Of a stretch of DNA of 56,800 nucleotides, positions 1 through 9,940 are shown piece by piece. Numbering within the stretch: position 1 is the first letter of the stretch; every line of letters begins with the position of its first letter. This DNA comes from Hymenoscyphus infarciens (lineage: Eukaryota > Ascomycota > Leotiomycetes > Helotiales > Helotiaceae): NCBI GenBank assembly GCA_001414345.1, contig LLCB01000350.1:1-56800 (forward strand). The letters run 5' to 3'. Made by a program: the position numbers and the translations under genes. The notes below the pieces were generated by a model. The model was given only the letters and a program-made list of their open reading frames with translations. It was not told the DNA's origin and made no database searches.

Positions 1-363
1 CCCTACAACCCGGCCTGGAAACGCAACGCGCAAAATAGACCAGATCTATTTCTGGTCCACCAACCAAAAACATTGGATTTAGAGGTGCATCACACATAGG
101 TGCACCACACCAAATGTCGCATTGCATTCCGTGTGACTTCAGGGAGTTCAGCCCAATTCTTCGCCAACGTCAACTTCCCTCTGTGATTGAATTATATCCT
201 CAACTCAAATATTGTAAAGTTCTCCTCTCACTCTACTCGCACACGCTTTTCTGGTGGAGACGTTGACGTTTCCCAGCTCAGCTCGTCAGACGCATCGCTT
301 GGCGCGAATCCATCTAGAGAGTTGCGGCGCGGCTGCGGCTTCGTGTTGACTTGGACGTACGAA
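1..363. other. 5' flank of the F-box gene
   Basis: No gene is visible. An open frame on the + strand reaches back to about 187 but begins with TTG and has no ATG before 364, so this stretch is most likely promoter and 5' UTR. Two near-copies of AGGTGCA(T/C)CACA lie around 82-113. Confidence 0.5.
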
Positions 364-3300
364 ATGTCGTCTAAAGAAATCCCAATGGCTCCAGAGAAGC
401 TCAAGACTTCCATGGACACCTTCAAGGCGACGGCGACGGCGACAGCGACAACAAAGAAGGCCTTCAGTCAACTACCCGACGAGATCATTGAGCAGTAAGT
501 TCAGCAACAACTTCAACGCAAGTCGTGGCGTGGCGTGGCGTGGCGTGGGGTGGTCTACGGCTCTCACTAACCCCTTTCCCTAGAATCTTACTCCTCACCA
601 GCCCAAATGCATTCGCATCTTTGATCATCTTGAATCGAAAATGGAGGACGGTATCTCAACAAGCGCATCTTTATTCCCGTCATCTATCACGATGTTCCTC
701 CTACTCCGCAGCCCACCAGGCCCTCCCAGTTCCCAACGACGAAGGCAGTCTGCCACGGCTACGGAGGCTTTTTGCTCAAGAGATTAAGCGGAATTTATTC
801 GAGGCATATTTACGACCGCACGAAACTATCATAAGCTTGGTATCAACATCCATAAGTTCGTCCTCTGCACCAGGAGGGGAGGCTTTCCACTTCAGCATTT
901 CCCCCAAAGGCCATTTTGTTTTGGCATACAGTTCCTCGCGAATCCATGTTATAGATGTCAGAGGTCCGGAGGTCATAGTGAAGAGGGAGCTGAAGATACT
1001 CCGGAGACCCGCGTCTACAACCATCACAGACGATGGCTCTCTACTTGCTGTATTGTCGACCGACCTCCAGGTCGATCTATACGATTTGACGGGCAAGCAC
1101 CCAAAACATACACATGCTGTTGCTCTGGATCATACCCCCCGGACCATTGCTTTGTCTCCAAAAGGATCTGTTTTAGCCGCTGCTTATGATGCTGGAGTGG
1201 AGGTGTCATCTCTGGATCCGGGCAACTCAAATACAGAGCGAAGAGCAGTTAAATGCTATGGGGTGGATAAGTTGGCCTTTTCTACGGACGGGACCCAGTT
1301 GCTCGGAACTACCCTCCAGTCACGTAATCCAAGTACCGTTATTTTAACGGCACCATATTACAACACTGGTGGGACAATGCCCGAAGAAAATGTCAGCGTG
1401 AGCGCTTTGTGGACAACGTCAATACTGTTTCCAAATGGAAGCAGAGACTGTAGTCATGCTGTTCTCCTCCCCAGTTCTTCGGATGACGAGGCAAGCTGGG
1501 CATTCACTTATGACAGAGTGTTCGAAACATTTCGTGCTGTTCGTATTGACGATCTCCGGAATGGGACAACCTACTTTACTGGTCCAGTGGCTGACGCAAA
1601 CTCCATTGCGAAGCTCCTTCCAAGCACCCTCCCAACTGCTAGTCAGCGTGGAGATTTGGTGGCATCTGGGTTCCAAGGTGCTATCTGGCTCTATGGCGTT
1701 CCCGAAGACCTGGACGCTCTACCACTCATCTCCAATGCTGTTAACAGCAATACGGATAGTGGCGTTAGTACTCCATCAACTCTACTTGGTCGACGAAATA
1801 GCGCCCCTTCACTTCGCTCTGTGCACAGGCACCGGGACGCGCTAAGTAGGACTCCTCAATGGCAACTTTTATGTGACCGATTTCGAAACAATTTTGTCGA
1901 GGGCCGGAAGATTTCTACTCTTGATCAAGTCAGTACAATGAGCTGGGTCAGTGATAATCCCGTTTCATCCCATGGGGAAAAGCTCATTGCAGTCGCGCCA
2001 GGCGTTGGAGGAAAGTCTCCAATTGCCGAGAGCTGGGAAGAGGATGGAATGAGTCCAGTTGATGGCGGTCGTATTGCTATACTGGATTTTGACTATGCCA
2101 TTAACGATGGGAAGAAGACGACAATCACCATCGAAGTAGGCGCTAATGAACCAGAGGTTTTAGAGGAAGAGCACAGAGATCTGGATACAGAAGTCGCGAT
2201 AGTTCGGAGAAGGACAGTTGCACAACGGCGAGGAAACCGCAGCCATGTCTCCCGCTCCAATGGTTCTGTTCCTCGTATGCCCAATGATGAGTTGCCTCCC
2301 TTACCACCAACAGAGGACGATTTAGGCGACCCATATGCAGCCCCACTACCACCTCCGAGAATACCGAGCAACCCGACGACGACCTCTGAGCAGGAAGACG
2401 TCTCTCTGGATGAAGTACAGGAGGCTTTCGATGCTCCATATTCTCATACCAGTCCTCGTTCTGGTACTACCCTTCGTCGTGCAGCTACAGCCGCTGCGGT
2501 CAACCGAAGGCTGCATCCTCGTGCTGTTGCTCAAGACCATATTGAATATCGTCGTGCAGATGGCCGAGAAGAGCATCCCCACGAGAGCGATGCAGATAAT
2601 TGGGTTCCACCACCTCCGCCGTATACCAAGGATCCCCTGCCACCCTTACCCGAACACATACAGAGATCTCTACTTGCCGAAGCAGCTCAATCGCATTTAC
2701 AGCGTTCAAGCAATAATCGAGCTCCAAGCATAGATTTCCCTGGATTTGGAGAATCCGGAGGGTTGTCCCGGTCTCGGACAGTTGCTTCTACGAGTACCGA
2801 GAGGTCAAGGCGCGAGTCATACCCGTTTCACAGAAGTGTCAGTGATTCGACGACAATGAACGTCGATCGTGTGTCAATAGACGAGGATAGGCCAAGACCA
2901 GCTTCAAGTCCTGTTTCTCCGGAATTTGACGACCTTTACGATGTATCTCCTCCCGGGAGCCCTCCTGGAAGTCCTCACCTAAGTCCTCGAATTGTATCGG
3001 CCAACCAAATCACAAGGAGACCAGTTGGAGCTCCTCCACCTAGCAACGGGAACATCTCCCCAGCACCAGTCATGATAGCTACTCTCCAGGGTCCTATTTC
3101 CCCTGTTCCTCAGCCGCCTTTGCCCATGAACAACCAAATGGATGGTAGGTTACAGAGCCAGGATGTTGTGGATGAGAATAAGCCTATTCCACAGATGGAT
3201 ATTACATCTAGACCTCAAAGTCCCGAAGACAAAGCTGTACCATCACTACCAACTGAAGAAAACCAATCGACTGGATTATCGCCTCAAACCTCAGTTACTC

Positions 3301-4229
3301 AAAATGCACATCAATTCCAACAATCACCGCCGCCAGAAAGCATTGCTTCTGTTTCGCCACTATCAAGACGAGTTAACACTGCACCGTCAATGAGATCCGG
3401 TGAGGACGACGAAGTGAGACCTGCTCCCATATCAAACATATCAAAGCGCAGTGATACCACGCCTGCACCATCAGTTCGTCCGGCCACGGCAATAGAACAA
3501 GGGTCCACGGTAATGCCAAGTGCAGACCTTTTAGCTCGTCTGAACAGTCGTCAAGGCGGACGACCAACAGGGCTTTCTGATCCGTCCAGACGTATATCTG
3601 GAAGTCACAACAATCAACCTCGTCGCTCGAGTAGCGGGCATCGACCAACGCCCTCATGGGAGTCTTTTCAACAACAACAACAACAGTTGCCGCAAAGAAT
3701 GCAGACCCCTCCACGTATCGTCACGGAACCCCCACCGAGAAGTACACCTCCTAGGGCTGCGATGGGTGCGTATGGATCTCCTACTTCGAGGAATAGTGTG
3801 CATGGTCCTCCGTCGAATTATCCCGTTTCTGGACCCCAGCAGAACTTTGCACAACGGCGTGTCAGCCTTGGAAATCCAAATCGTCTCCCTCCACCGCCAC
3901 ACCTCCGACCAGTCATGGGAGAGCGTCTTGAAACTATCCACAGCATCACATCAAATGGCGAGCCATCACCTTTCTTCACGCAGAAACCTCTTAGTGGCGG
4001 TGGGGGTGTGTCAAGACAACCTAGTAGAGCGGAACGCAGTGCGGCAAAGAATATTAAGGATGCGAAAAAGAAGGGCTGGAGACAGAGTATGTATCGTGAG
4101 AAGAAGGAGAAGAAGTGTGGGAGGAAGGAGAAGTATGGGGATACGAGTAGTAGTGCGGGGTGGACGGATGTCAGTTATCCCGCTGGGGAGGAGAAGGGGG
4201 TGAAGCATGCTAAGTGTGCGGTTATGTGA
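364..4229 (+). CDS. F-box protein with beta-propeller-like region and C-terminal CaaX box
   Basis: Two exons, 364-494 and 584-4229 (1258 aa); the 89-nt intron has a GTAAGT donor and TAG acceptor and splits a Gln codon. Splicing joins LPDEIIEQ to ILLLTSP, completing an F-box at about residues 35-80 (Skp1-binding, so a likely SCF ubiquitin-ligase substrate receptor). Residues ~90-400 contain repeated hydrophobic/SPKG-type strands (FSISPKGHFVLAY, IALSPKGSVLAAAY) typical of degenerate WD40 blades. Residues ~550-1150 are Pro/Ser/Arg-rich and probably disordered, with Gln and PPPP runs. The tail is polybasic (KDAKKKGW, REKKEKKCGRKEK) and the last four residues are C-A-V-M, a CaaX farnesylation signature followed directly by TGA. 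ATG 364 is the first in-frame ATG; Met17 is an alternative. F-box assignment is good, propeller moderate, membrane attachment inferred. Confidence 0.85.
525..549 (+). repeat. GTGGC pentanucleotide microsatellite inside the F-box intron
   Basis: Four perfect GTGGC copies plus a GTGGG copy lie within the 89-nt intron at 495-583. Length changes here would alter intron size only. Confidence 0.8.
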
Positions 4230-5274
4230 TTTTATGGATATATTTATGTTGAGATACCCGGAGGACATCTTTATTCTTGTTATTGGTTGGGACGTGGGCG
4301 TTGGGAAAAGTGATGGGGATGGATTTGAGATGGGTGTATTATTTCCGAGTTTCTTTTTCTCATGTATTCTGGCGATGAATTTTTGGGGGTGAGGGGGTTA
4401 TATATGAGTTCACGACGGATAATGGTTTTTTTTTTTATTAACGGAATTTTGATCCCTATTGTTTATTACCCCTTTTTTTCGGTTGAAGTGTGGTTTGGTA
4501 TTTGGTTTTTTTCCCCCTTTGCTCTTGTTCTTGATGAAGTCGCGAGGAAGCTGTGTGGTTACTCGTGAGTAAACCACGAGTAAGCCACGAGTAATCTATG
4601 AGTAAGGCATGAGTGAGCCACCAGAAACCTAACATTTGGCTTGCCGCGGGCGTCAATAATTATTTTCTCTATTTACGCGCTGGTTTTTCCCTCTGCTGGC
4701 TTTTTGATATATTAGTAATTAACTATTTTACTTTAATTAAAATTAAAAGAACTCATTCAACTCTCTTATTAAAAGAGAGGTATTTACCTAGGTTAGAAAA
4801 GAGAGGTCCTTGTTTCCGATGAAGCCCAGGGAGGCCATCCAAGACGATTTTTGGTGTTTCTGGGATGCTAAAAATTACGCCCGGAAGATTGCCTTTGGAG
4901 TAGGGATAGCTTCTAGCGTTAAACGACGTAGTATATGACTTGCTACAATTTAATTTCCAGCCTTTATAGCTCAAACGAGAGTATTCTCTGAAAATAAGAA
5001 GTTAGATTACATAGTATTGTGTTATTCTTAGGTTATGTGAAAGGACGGTGATTAACCTCGATAACCACCCTGTAGTAGTTGTTAGTGTATGAAGCACCTA
5101 ATTAGAGTTTATTTAGCCCTTTTGCCTATGGTCTGTGTGGAGTAACGACCTGCCTTGGAATTATAAGTAAGGTCTTCTGGATCCTGTTTTAAAAGTGTTG
5201 CCTACTAGCATTCTTGGAAGGAAAGTCCTTCACTTGTGTATCTTGAATACAATTAATACCACCCTTGCTTAATT
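4230..5274. other. Gene-free 3' flank
   Basis: Follows the F-box stop. T-rich runs at 4425-4520 look like 3' UTR/terminator sequence. A short tandem repeat lies at 4567-4621, and a small hairpin (CTCTCTT/AAGAGAG) near 4760-4780. No coding potential recognised. Confidence 0.5.
4567..4621 (+). repeat. Five tandem copies of an 11-bp unit (GAGTAAGCCAC consensus)
   Basis: Units start at 4567, 4578, 4589, 4600 and 4611. Copies 1, 2 and 5 are nearly identical; 3 and 4 have diverged in the second half. Confidence 0.85.
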
Positions 5275-5910
5275 TTAGCTAGGCATATGTTTATTTAAAA
5301 ACCTTTCCAAAGCTTTAGTATTCTTCCTGCCCACAAGAGCATTTCTGCTGGGGTATCTCCCATATTGCTCCAATTGCTCCAATTGCTTCATATGCCTCTT
5401 CAAAGCGTCAATACCCATAGCAACCCAATCATGTTCCTCCTTACTTACACATCTCCCCTTCAGCCCCTCAAACAACACCCTCGCCGCAATAAGCGATATA
5501 AAGGTTTCCAGATGCATCAAAGGCATATAAAAAGCCGACGCCTGAATAACAGTAACCCGCTCATCAAAGTCCCGCGCAATTGCCTTTGCAGCCGTCTGTC
5601 ATGATTTTCATCGGCGGCCAAGACATCTGACGAGCCGCGGAAGAGGTTTCGGGAGAATTGGTCTAGTAGAACGATCAAAGCGAGGCTGTCTTCTGGGGTG
5701 GTAGTAATTGTCTAACTCGCTGCGACGAGCATTGAGGACGCGATCTTCGAACTGGGATTTCAGCTGGGCATCAAGACCAGCGGGAGCGATTACCCAGTCC
5801 TTGAGGATTCCGGTTGAACCCGAAATCCAAAATACGTTTGATTTCAGAATTCGTGTTATGAGAGGCTGTGGTGTAGAGAGAACCGGTGAGGAGGTTGTTT
5901 ACTGCTAGGT
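5275..5910 (-). pseudogene. DUF924-family protein pseudogene (multiple frameshifts)
   Basis: On the minus strand, conserved DUF924 (PF06041) blocks occur in the right order but in different frames. From the 5' side: EIKRILDF around 5840; KDWVIAPAG through FEDRVLNAR in another frame (~5820-5720); TPEDSLALIVLLDQFSRN (5690-5640); then a further shift into ARDFDERV...FYMPLMHLE and the C-terminal YGRYPSRNALVGRK block ending at the TAA at 5275-5277. At least three frame changes separate these blocks and none is flanked by plausible splice sites, so this is a decayed gene rather than a multi-exon one. The family is a small soluble, all-helical protein of unclear biochemical role. Neighbouring AT-rich repeat DNA fits local degeneration. 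Family call is firm; the 5' limit is approximate. Confidence 0.8.
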
Positions 5911-6149
5911 ACAGTTTGTAAGTCTTTGTGTTTAAAGAAGTTGTAAGCGATAGTGACTTACTCTAGTGAGTTCGCTATCAAGCAAGAAGCCTTCCTTGAA
6001 GAATAATCGAGCGGTATTTAACATGGATTGAAAAGTAGGTACGTGGTGTTGGACTGAAGTTGGTACGGGGCGTGGCAGTCACCTCTGCATCACGATCAAC
6101 TCCCCGAATAAGCATCTTTCTAGTCCTTTTCATTGGAAAGAACGTTTGA

Positions 6150-6855
6150 ACGGTAATTAACCCTTTTGCTACCTAAATAATCGTAGATACCTAGAGTAGA
6201 ATCTAATTAATTAAAAAGTAACTGTTTTGCTACCTAATTAAATACCACCTAAATTTAGACTAAAATAAGAGTACTCTAGTCTCAAAAGGGAGATAATTTA
6301 GTTAGAAACTCGTTATTGTTTTATTCACTTATTAGCTTCCTTACCTCTTTAAGATTCTAGAGCTAGTCCTAGTAATTATTTTACTTTAGTTTGTTTTCTC
6401 TTTCCTTAATACTCTACTTTTAGCTAATATATATACTATTCTCTTCTTTATATAACGTGGTTTTAAGCTATACAAAGCTTTATAGCTATATAGCGGTTCC
6501 CTTGATAAGAGAAATAGTAGCAATTATAAAAACCTATAACCTAGAATAACTTAAGTAAAGAATACTATAGAGAGTACTAGTTAACTAGATAAAGTTGTTA
6601 GATTCTATTACTTTATTAGTACTACTTATTATAAACCTTGTAATATATACGCTCTAAGTTACTTTAAGTATTAAATAGAGTTACGAGTTATAAGAGTAGT
6701 AAGTACTAATTAACTAAAAAGTCTCTCTTTTATAACTAGAATACCCTCGTTTTTAGAGAGAATTTACTTAGGTAGTAGAATAGTTACTTTTTAAATAATT
6801 AGATAGTTTTCTAGGTATTTACAGGTATTTAGACAGCAAAAGTGTTAATTACCGT
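6150..6855. mobile_element. Inverted-repeat DNA transposon relic (MITE-like)
   Basis: The left end starts ACGGTAATTAACCCTTTTGC at 6150. The reverse complement of the right end (finishing at 6855) reads ACGGTAATTAACACTTTTGC, and the match continues imperfectly for about 90 bp, including the shared blocks ATACCTAGA, ATCTAATTA and AAAAAGTAACT. The ~520 bp between the arms is extremely AT-rich and has no ORF. This is the structure of a non-autonomous terminal-inverted-repeat element altered by RIP-like C-to-T decay. No clear target-site duplication was found, so the superfamily is unassigned. Confidence 0.75.
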
Positions 6856-8047
6856 TGTTTCAAATATCTATAATTTCTAAGCAAACCAACCTAGTGTACA
6901 TTCATGTACGTTGAAGTCCCATCATATCGTAGAAATAAGCGAAAAAGAGAGGTCCGGGATCGAAGAACTTACATCTTCCATTGATCGTAAAAAAAACCCA
7001 ATCATTTCGAGTCCCACTTGAAAGAGTTGTATCCATAGCCCTTACGAAGTCGAGAAGAAATAGGAAGTTTTCAAAAAAGGCTCTTCAATCAAGTCACCTG
7101 ATTGGACAAATGAACCTTCAAGCTTCTATCCAATAGCAAGATAATTTGAGGTACAGAAGTTTTAGCTTACATAGCACAGAGTATATAACGGGTAGTAATC
7201 GTGGGGAATATACTCTTAAGCTAAAACAAGATTACTTTTTCCATCTCAAAGGTAGTGAGCAGCGTACTATGGCATAGAGTAGCTTATAGAAGAATCGGGT
7301 ACAATCATTTGAGCCACGACTTAGTACAACACCCACGCTTACTCTTATGAATTAGTACAGTCGCTAACACACTACTATAAGTTAATAAGCTATATACACC
7401 AAAGTTAGACTTTATTTATTAGACGGCAGTATATAACTTGATCTTATTATAACTCTTATAAACCATAACACTTTCTAGATTAAAAAGAAGGTATATAATT
7501 ATAATCTATAGTATTTAAAAGTATAATATATTAAATAATAAAGACGAAAAGGTGTTATATAAGGAAGTTATAATAAGCGCCTTACAAAGTTATAGCTACA
7601 CACTTAGTAGAAGGCAATAAGCGAAACCTGCCGTAGCCTAGTTCCACTATCCTCATACCCGACGAATCGTGCTGGCGCCTTAGAGTTAGACCTTCACAAA
7701 GTTCACAGGTGTAGAAGGGAAAGGAGGCAAGGAGTCTTCATCTCAGTCCATTCTCCATTATCATTGGACAAGAATACAAAGAGGGAATCCAACCCTAAAA
7801 GACTAACCCTAGTCTAACCCAAAACCAGAACTCCAATTCACAATTCCCCAATCCCAATCCAACTCTTCCTAGCTTGACAACTCAGCTTCGAACTTTCCAA
7901 AAAAGAAGAAAGAAAAAACCCCCATCGCCACTATCCCAAGCATCCCTTTTCACCTGGGCAGTATAGCCAGTATACAATCAAATCCATCTCTCCTCTCCTC
8001 CTAATCCCAATCCACTCTTACCAATCCCATTAAGAAACCTCCCCTTT
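6856..8047. other. Gene-free AT-rich stretch, 3' flank of the coiled-coil gene
   Basis: No coding potential on either strand. The first half contains an AT-rich block with a foldback repeat (7432-7594). The last ~400 bp, rich in CCAATC/CCTAA runs, is probably 3' UTR of the minus-strand gene ending at 8048. Confidence 0.5.
7432..7594. repeat. Small imperfect inverted repeat (foldback), about 48-bp arms
   Basis: The left arm (TATAACTTG...TTATTATAACT...TTATAAACCATAACACTTTC) matches the reverse complement of the right arm (TATAACTTTG...TTATTATAACTTCCTTATATAACACC) with a few indels. The centre is almost pure A/T. Probably the remnant of a short mobile element. Confidence 0.55.
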
Positions 8048-9940
8048 CTATCCAGGCATCGGATAGGTTTCAATTTCAATGCCAAGATGCCGCACAAGAG
8101 CGAGAGTAAACTGCTCCACAAACCTCGCTATACCCTCCGAGAAGAACGCAGGTAGAATCCCACGACTTTCTCTGTCGTGGTATGTATACAGATCGGAGAA
8201 GTACGATCTGTAAATACCATTGCTGGCCATCATCTCGGTAACCCAAGCGCGAGCCAAATAGCACTGATACAAGAAGAAGAAGAGGCTCAGATACGAGAAG
8301 AAGTCCAGAAGCGTCTGCCAGACTGGAGGCATATCGACAATATCTGGCGTCCTCATAATGGCCAGGAGTGGTGGATCTTCTTGGCTTTCTGGCTGTTCTT
8401 CAAGCCTTTGTTGCAACCCTCTAAAAATCCCAGGCAAGACGAACCCAGAGAAGGGGTTCGTGAAGGATGTTGGCATATTCTCTGCCACTTTCCTGGTGAT
8501 GATGATCATGTTTCTTGTGGTTGTCCAGAAACATCCCATAAGGTTGTGATGGTGGATAACTCGGTTTCCGATTGTTGTGATAATATTGACAGGTTCGCCT
8601 CCAACTGGGGTTGTGCTTTGGATAGCACCGATTGTGGTCGTCAATTGCCCACCACCACCGGTTTGCATTTCTCCCTCTGCAGTTGTAACCCCAGCCTGTA
8701 CTGCGCTGTCTCTAGTTGTAACCCCAGCCTGCACTTCTCTGTCTTTGGTTGTAATTCCAGTTTGCACTTGGCCGTCTTTAGTCGTAACCTTGACTGGAGA
8801 CGTGGGTTCGATTGGCAATGTACTTTGCACCCCACCGATCGTCATCGTCAATGGCTCGCCACCTGCTGGCATGCTGGAATCATCAGTTGGGGTCACTGGA
8901 GCTGACGTTTGTGTACTGGCATCGCCAGTCTCAGCCTGGACTTGTACACCTCTATGAACCGGAGGTTTGGCCCTGACTTGTGTACTGGAATCAGCAGTCG
9001 TAGCTCCCACTTGTATACCATGATCAACTGGGGATTCGGCCTCGACTTGTATACTGGAATCAGCAGTCGTAGCTCCCACTTGTATACCATGATCAACTGG
9101 GGATTCGGCCTCGACTTGTGTACTGGAATCAGCAGTCCTAGCTCCGACTTGTATACCTTGATCAACTGGAGATGCGGCCTTAACTGGAGATGTTGATTGT
9201 GTACCACCGATCGTGGTCGTCAATGGTTCTTTTGGAGTGTCTTCGGTAGGTGGGATGGCGACCAACTCTTCGCTGACTGTTCGTCTGGGGTTGAGCGGGT
9301 CCATCTGCGATTCGGGCGGTGGAGGCGCCAGAATCTCGAGGTCGTTGCGAGAAGGAGAATCATGGGGGAACATGCTGGCGAGATCATGCCCTATGTAGTG
9401 TTCAAGCTGTTTCTCTAGCGCATCAAGTTCGGCGCGTGTTGGTGCATATTTTCTGGAATCTTCCCTGTATTGTTCGAGTTCGAGAGCTTTGACGAGCGTC
9501 ATCCCCATCTCACGGAGCTCCTCTGCGTGTTGCGCCAGGACTTCCTCTTTGTGTGTTTCCTGGAAACCCTTCAGATCCCGTTCCAGTTGGAGACCCTCAT
9601 TGGTCACCCTCTGGGTCTTTTGCACCTCCCTCTCGAGGTCATCCTTCAAGCCTTCCACTATTTTTTTGTGATCTTTTGCCCCCTTTCTCAATCTTTCATT
9701 CTCCTTTTCTATTACCACATATTGGTTCTGGAGCCAGTCAAAGTTGTCTTCAGCCGCCTTTGTCTTCTTCGCGGCTTCTTCGGTCTTCCTATTCGCATCG
9801 TCCAATTGCACCTTCCACTGCGCCAGCTCCTTTCTCAACTCAGCGTTGTCCTTGTACGCGCGCGTGACCTCTCCCTCTGCACCCTCGGCACGTTGCTTGA
9901 GCGTCTGAAGCTCGTCCTTCAGGCGTTGGACTTCCGACAT
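8048..9940 (-). CDS. Coiled-coil, tail-anchored protein with tandem GIQV/TQT motif array (putative LC8-binding)
   Basis: Single exon, 630 aa, ATG at 9940. Residues 1-190 form a heptad-rich coiled coil beginning MSEVQRLKDELQTLKQ. Residues ~260-425 hold about eleven Q-V/Q-T/Q-A motifs spaced 11-12 residues apart: GIQV three times alternating with STQV/SIQV, then GVQV, STQT, and an 11-residue series QVQTG, EVQAG, AVQAG, EMQTG. GIQV(D) and (K)xTQT are the two classical dynein light chain LC8/DYNLL recognition classes, so this resembles the LC8 arrays of Nup159 or ASCIZ. Near the C-terminus (about 541-570) is one very hydrophobic segment (DFFSYLSLFFFLYQCYLARAW) followed by ~60 polar residues, suggesting membrane anchoring. 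I recognise no named family. LC8 binding and topology are inferences from motifs; the ORF itself is solid. Confidence 0.8.
   Translation of the reverse strand: MSEVQRLKDELQTLKQRAEGAEGEVTRAYKDNAELRKELAQWKVQLDDANRKTEEAAKKTKAAEDNFDWLQNQYVVIEKENERLRKGAKDHKKIVEGLKDDLEREVQKTQRVTNEGLQLERDLKGFQETHKEEVLAQHAEELREMGMTLVKALELEQYREDSRKYAPTRAELDALEKQLEHYIGHDLASMFPHDSPSRNDLEILAPPPPESQMDPLNPRRTVSEELVAIPPTEDTPKEPLTTTIGGTQSTSPVKAASPVDQGIQVGARTADSSTQVEAESPVDHGIQVGATTADSSIQVEAESPVDHGIQVGATTADSSTQVRAKPPVHRGVQVQAETGDASTQTSAPVTPTDDSSMPAGGEPLTMTIGGVQSTLPIEPTSPVKVTTKDGQVQTGITTKDREVQAGVTTRDSAVQAGVTTAEGEMQTGGGGQLTTTIGAIQSTTPVGGEPVNIITTIGNRVIHHHNLMGCFWTTTRNMIIITRKVAENMPTSFTNPFSGFVLPGIFRGLQQRLEEQPESQEDPPLLAIMRTPDIVDMPPVWQTLLDFFSYLSLFFFLYQCYLARAWVTEMMASNGIYRSYFSDLYTYHDRESRGILPAFFSEGIARFVEQFTLALVRHLGIEIETYPMPG
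8976..9182 (-). repeat. Coding minisatellite, three 69-bp units
   Basis: Units 8976-9044, 9045-9113 and 9114-9182 each encode 23 residues carrying one GIQV and one S(T/I)QV motif. Units 1 and 2 differ at about one base, so they are recent duplicates; unit 3 is more diverged. A related 33-bp (11-residue) repeat follows at about 8670-8790. Both periods are multiples of three, so copy number can change without breaking the frame. Confidence 0.85.

Noticed and set aside
187..363. N-terminal extension of the F-box ORF
   Set aside because: The open frame starts at TTG and contains no ATG before 364; treated as 5' UTR.
5365..5604. Plus-strand ORF over the DUF924 remnant
   Set aside because: Antisense shadow; the family similarity is on the minus strand.
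6150..7620. Transposase or retroelement coding sequence inside the AT-rich tracts
   Set aside because: Stops are dense in all frames and no DDE, reverse-transcriptase or integrase motif is recognisable.
8177..8905. 242-aa ORF antisense to the LC8-motif-array gene
   Set aside because: Cys/His/Ser-rich mirror of a repeat-containing coding strand; the minus-strand 630-aa ORF has an ATG, a coiled coil and a logical domain order.
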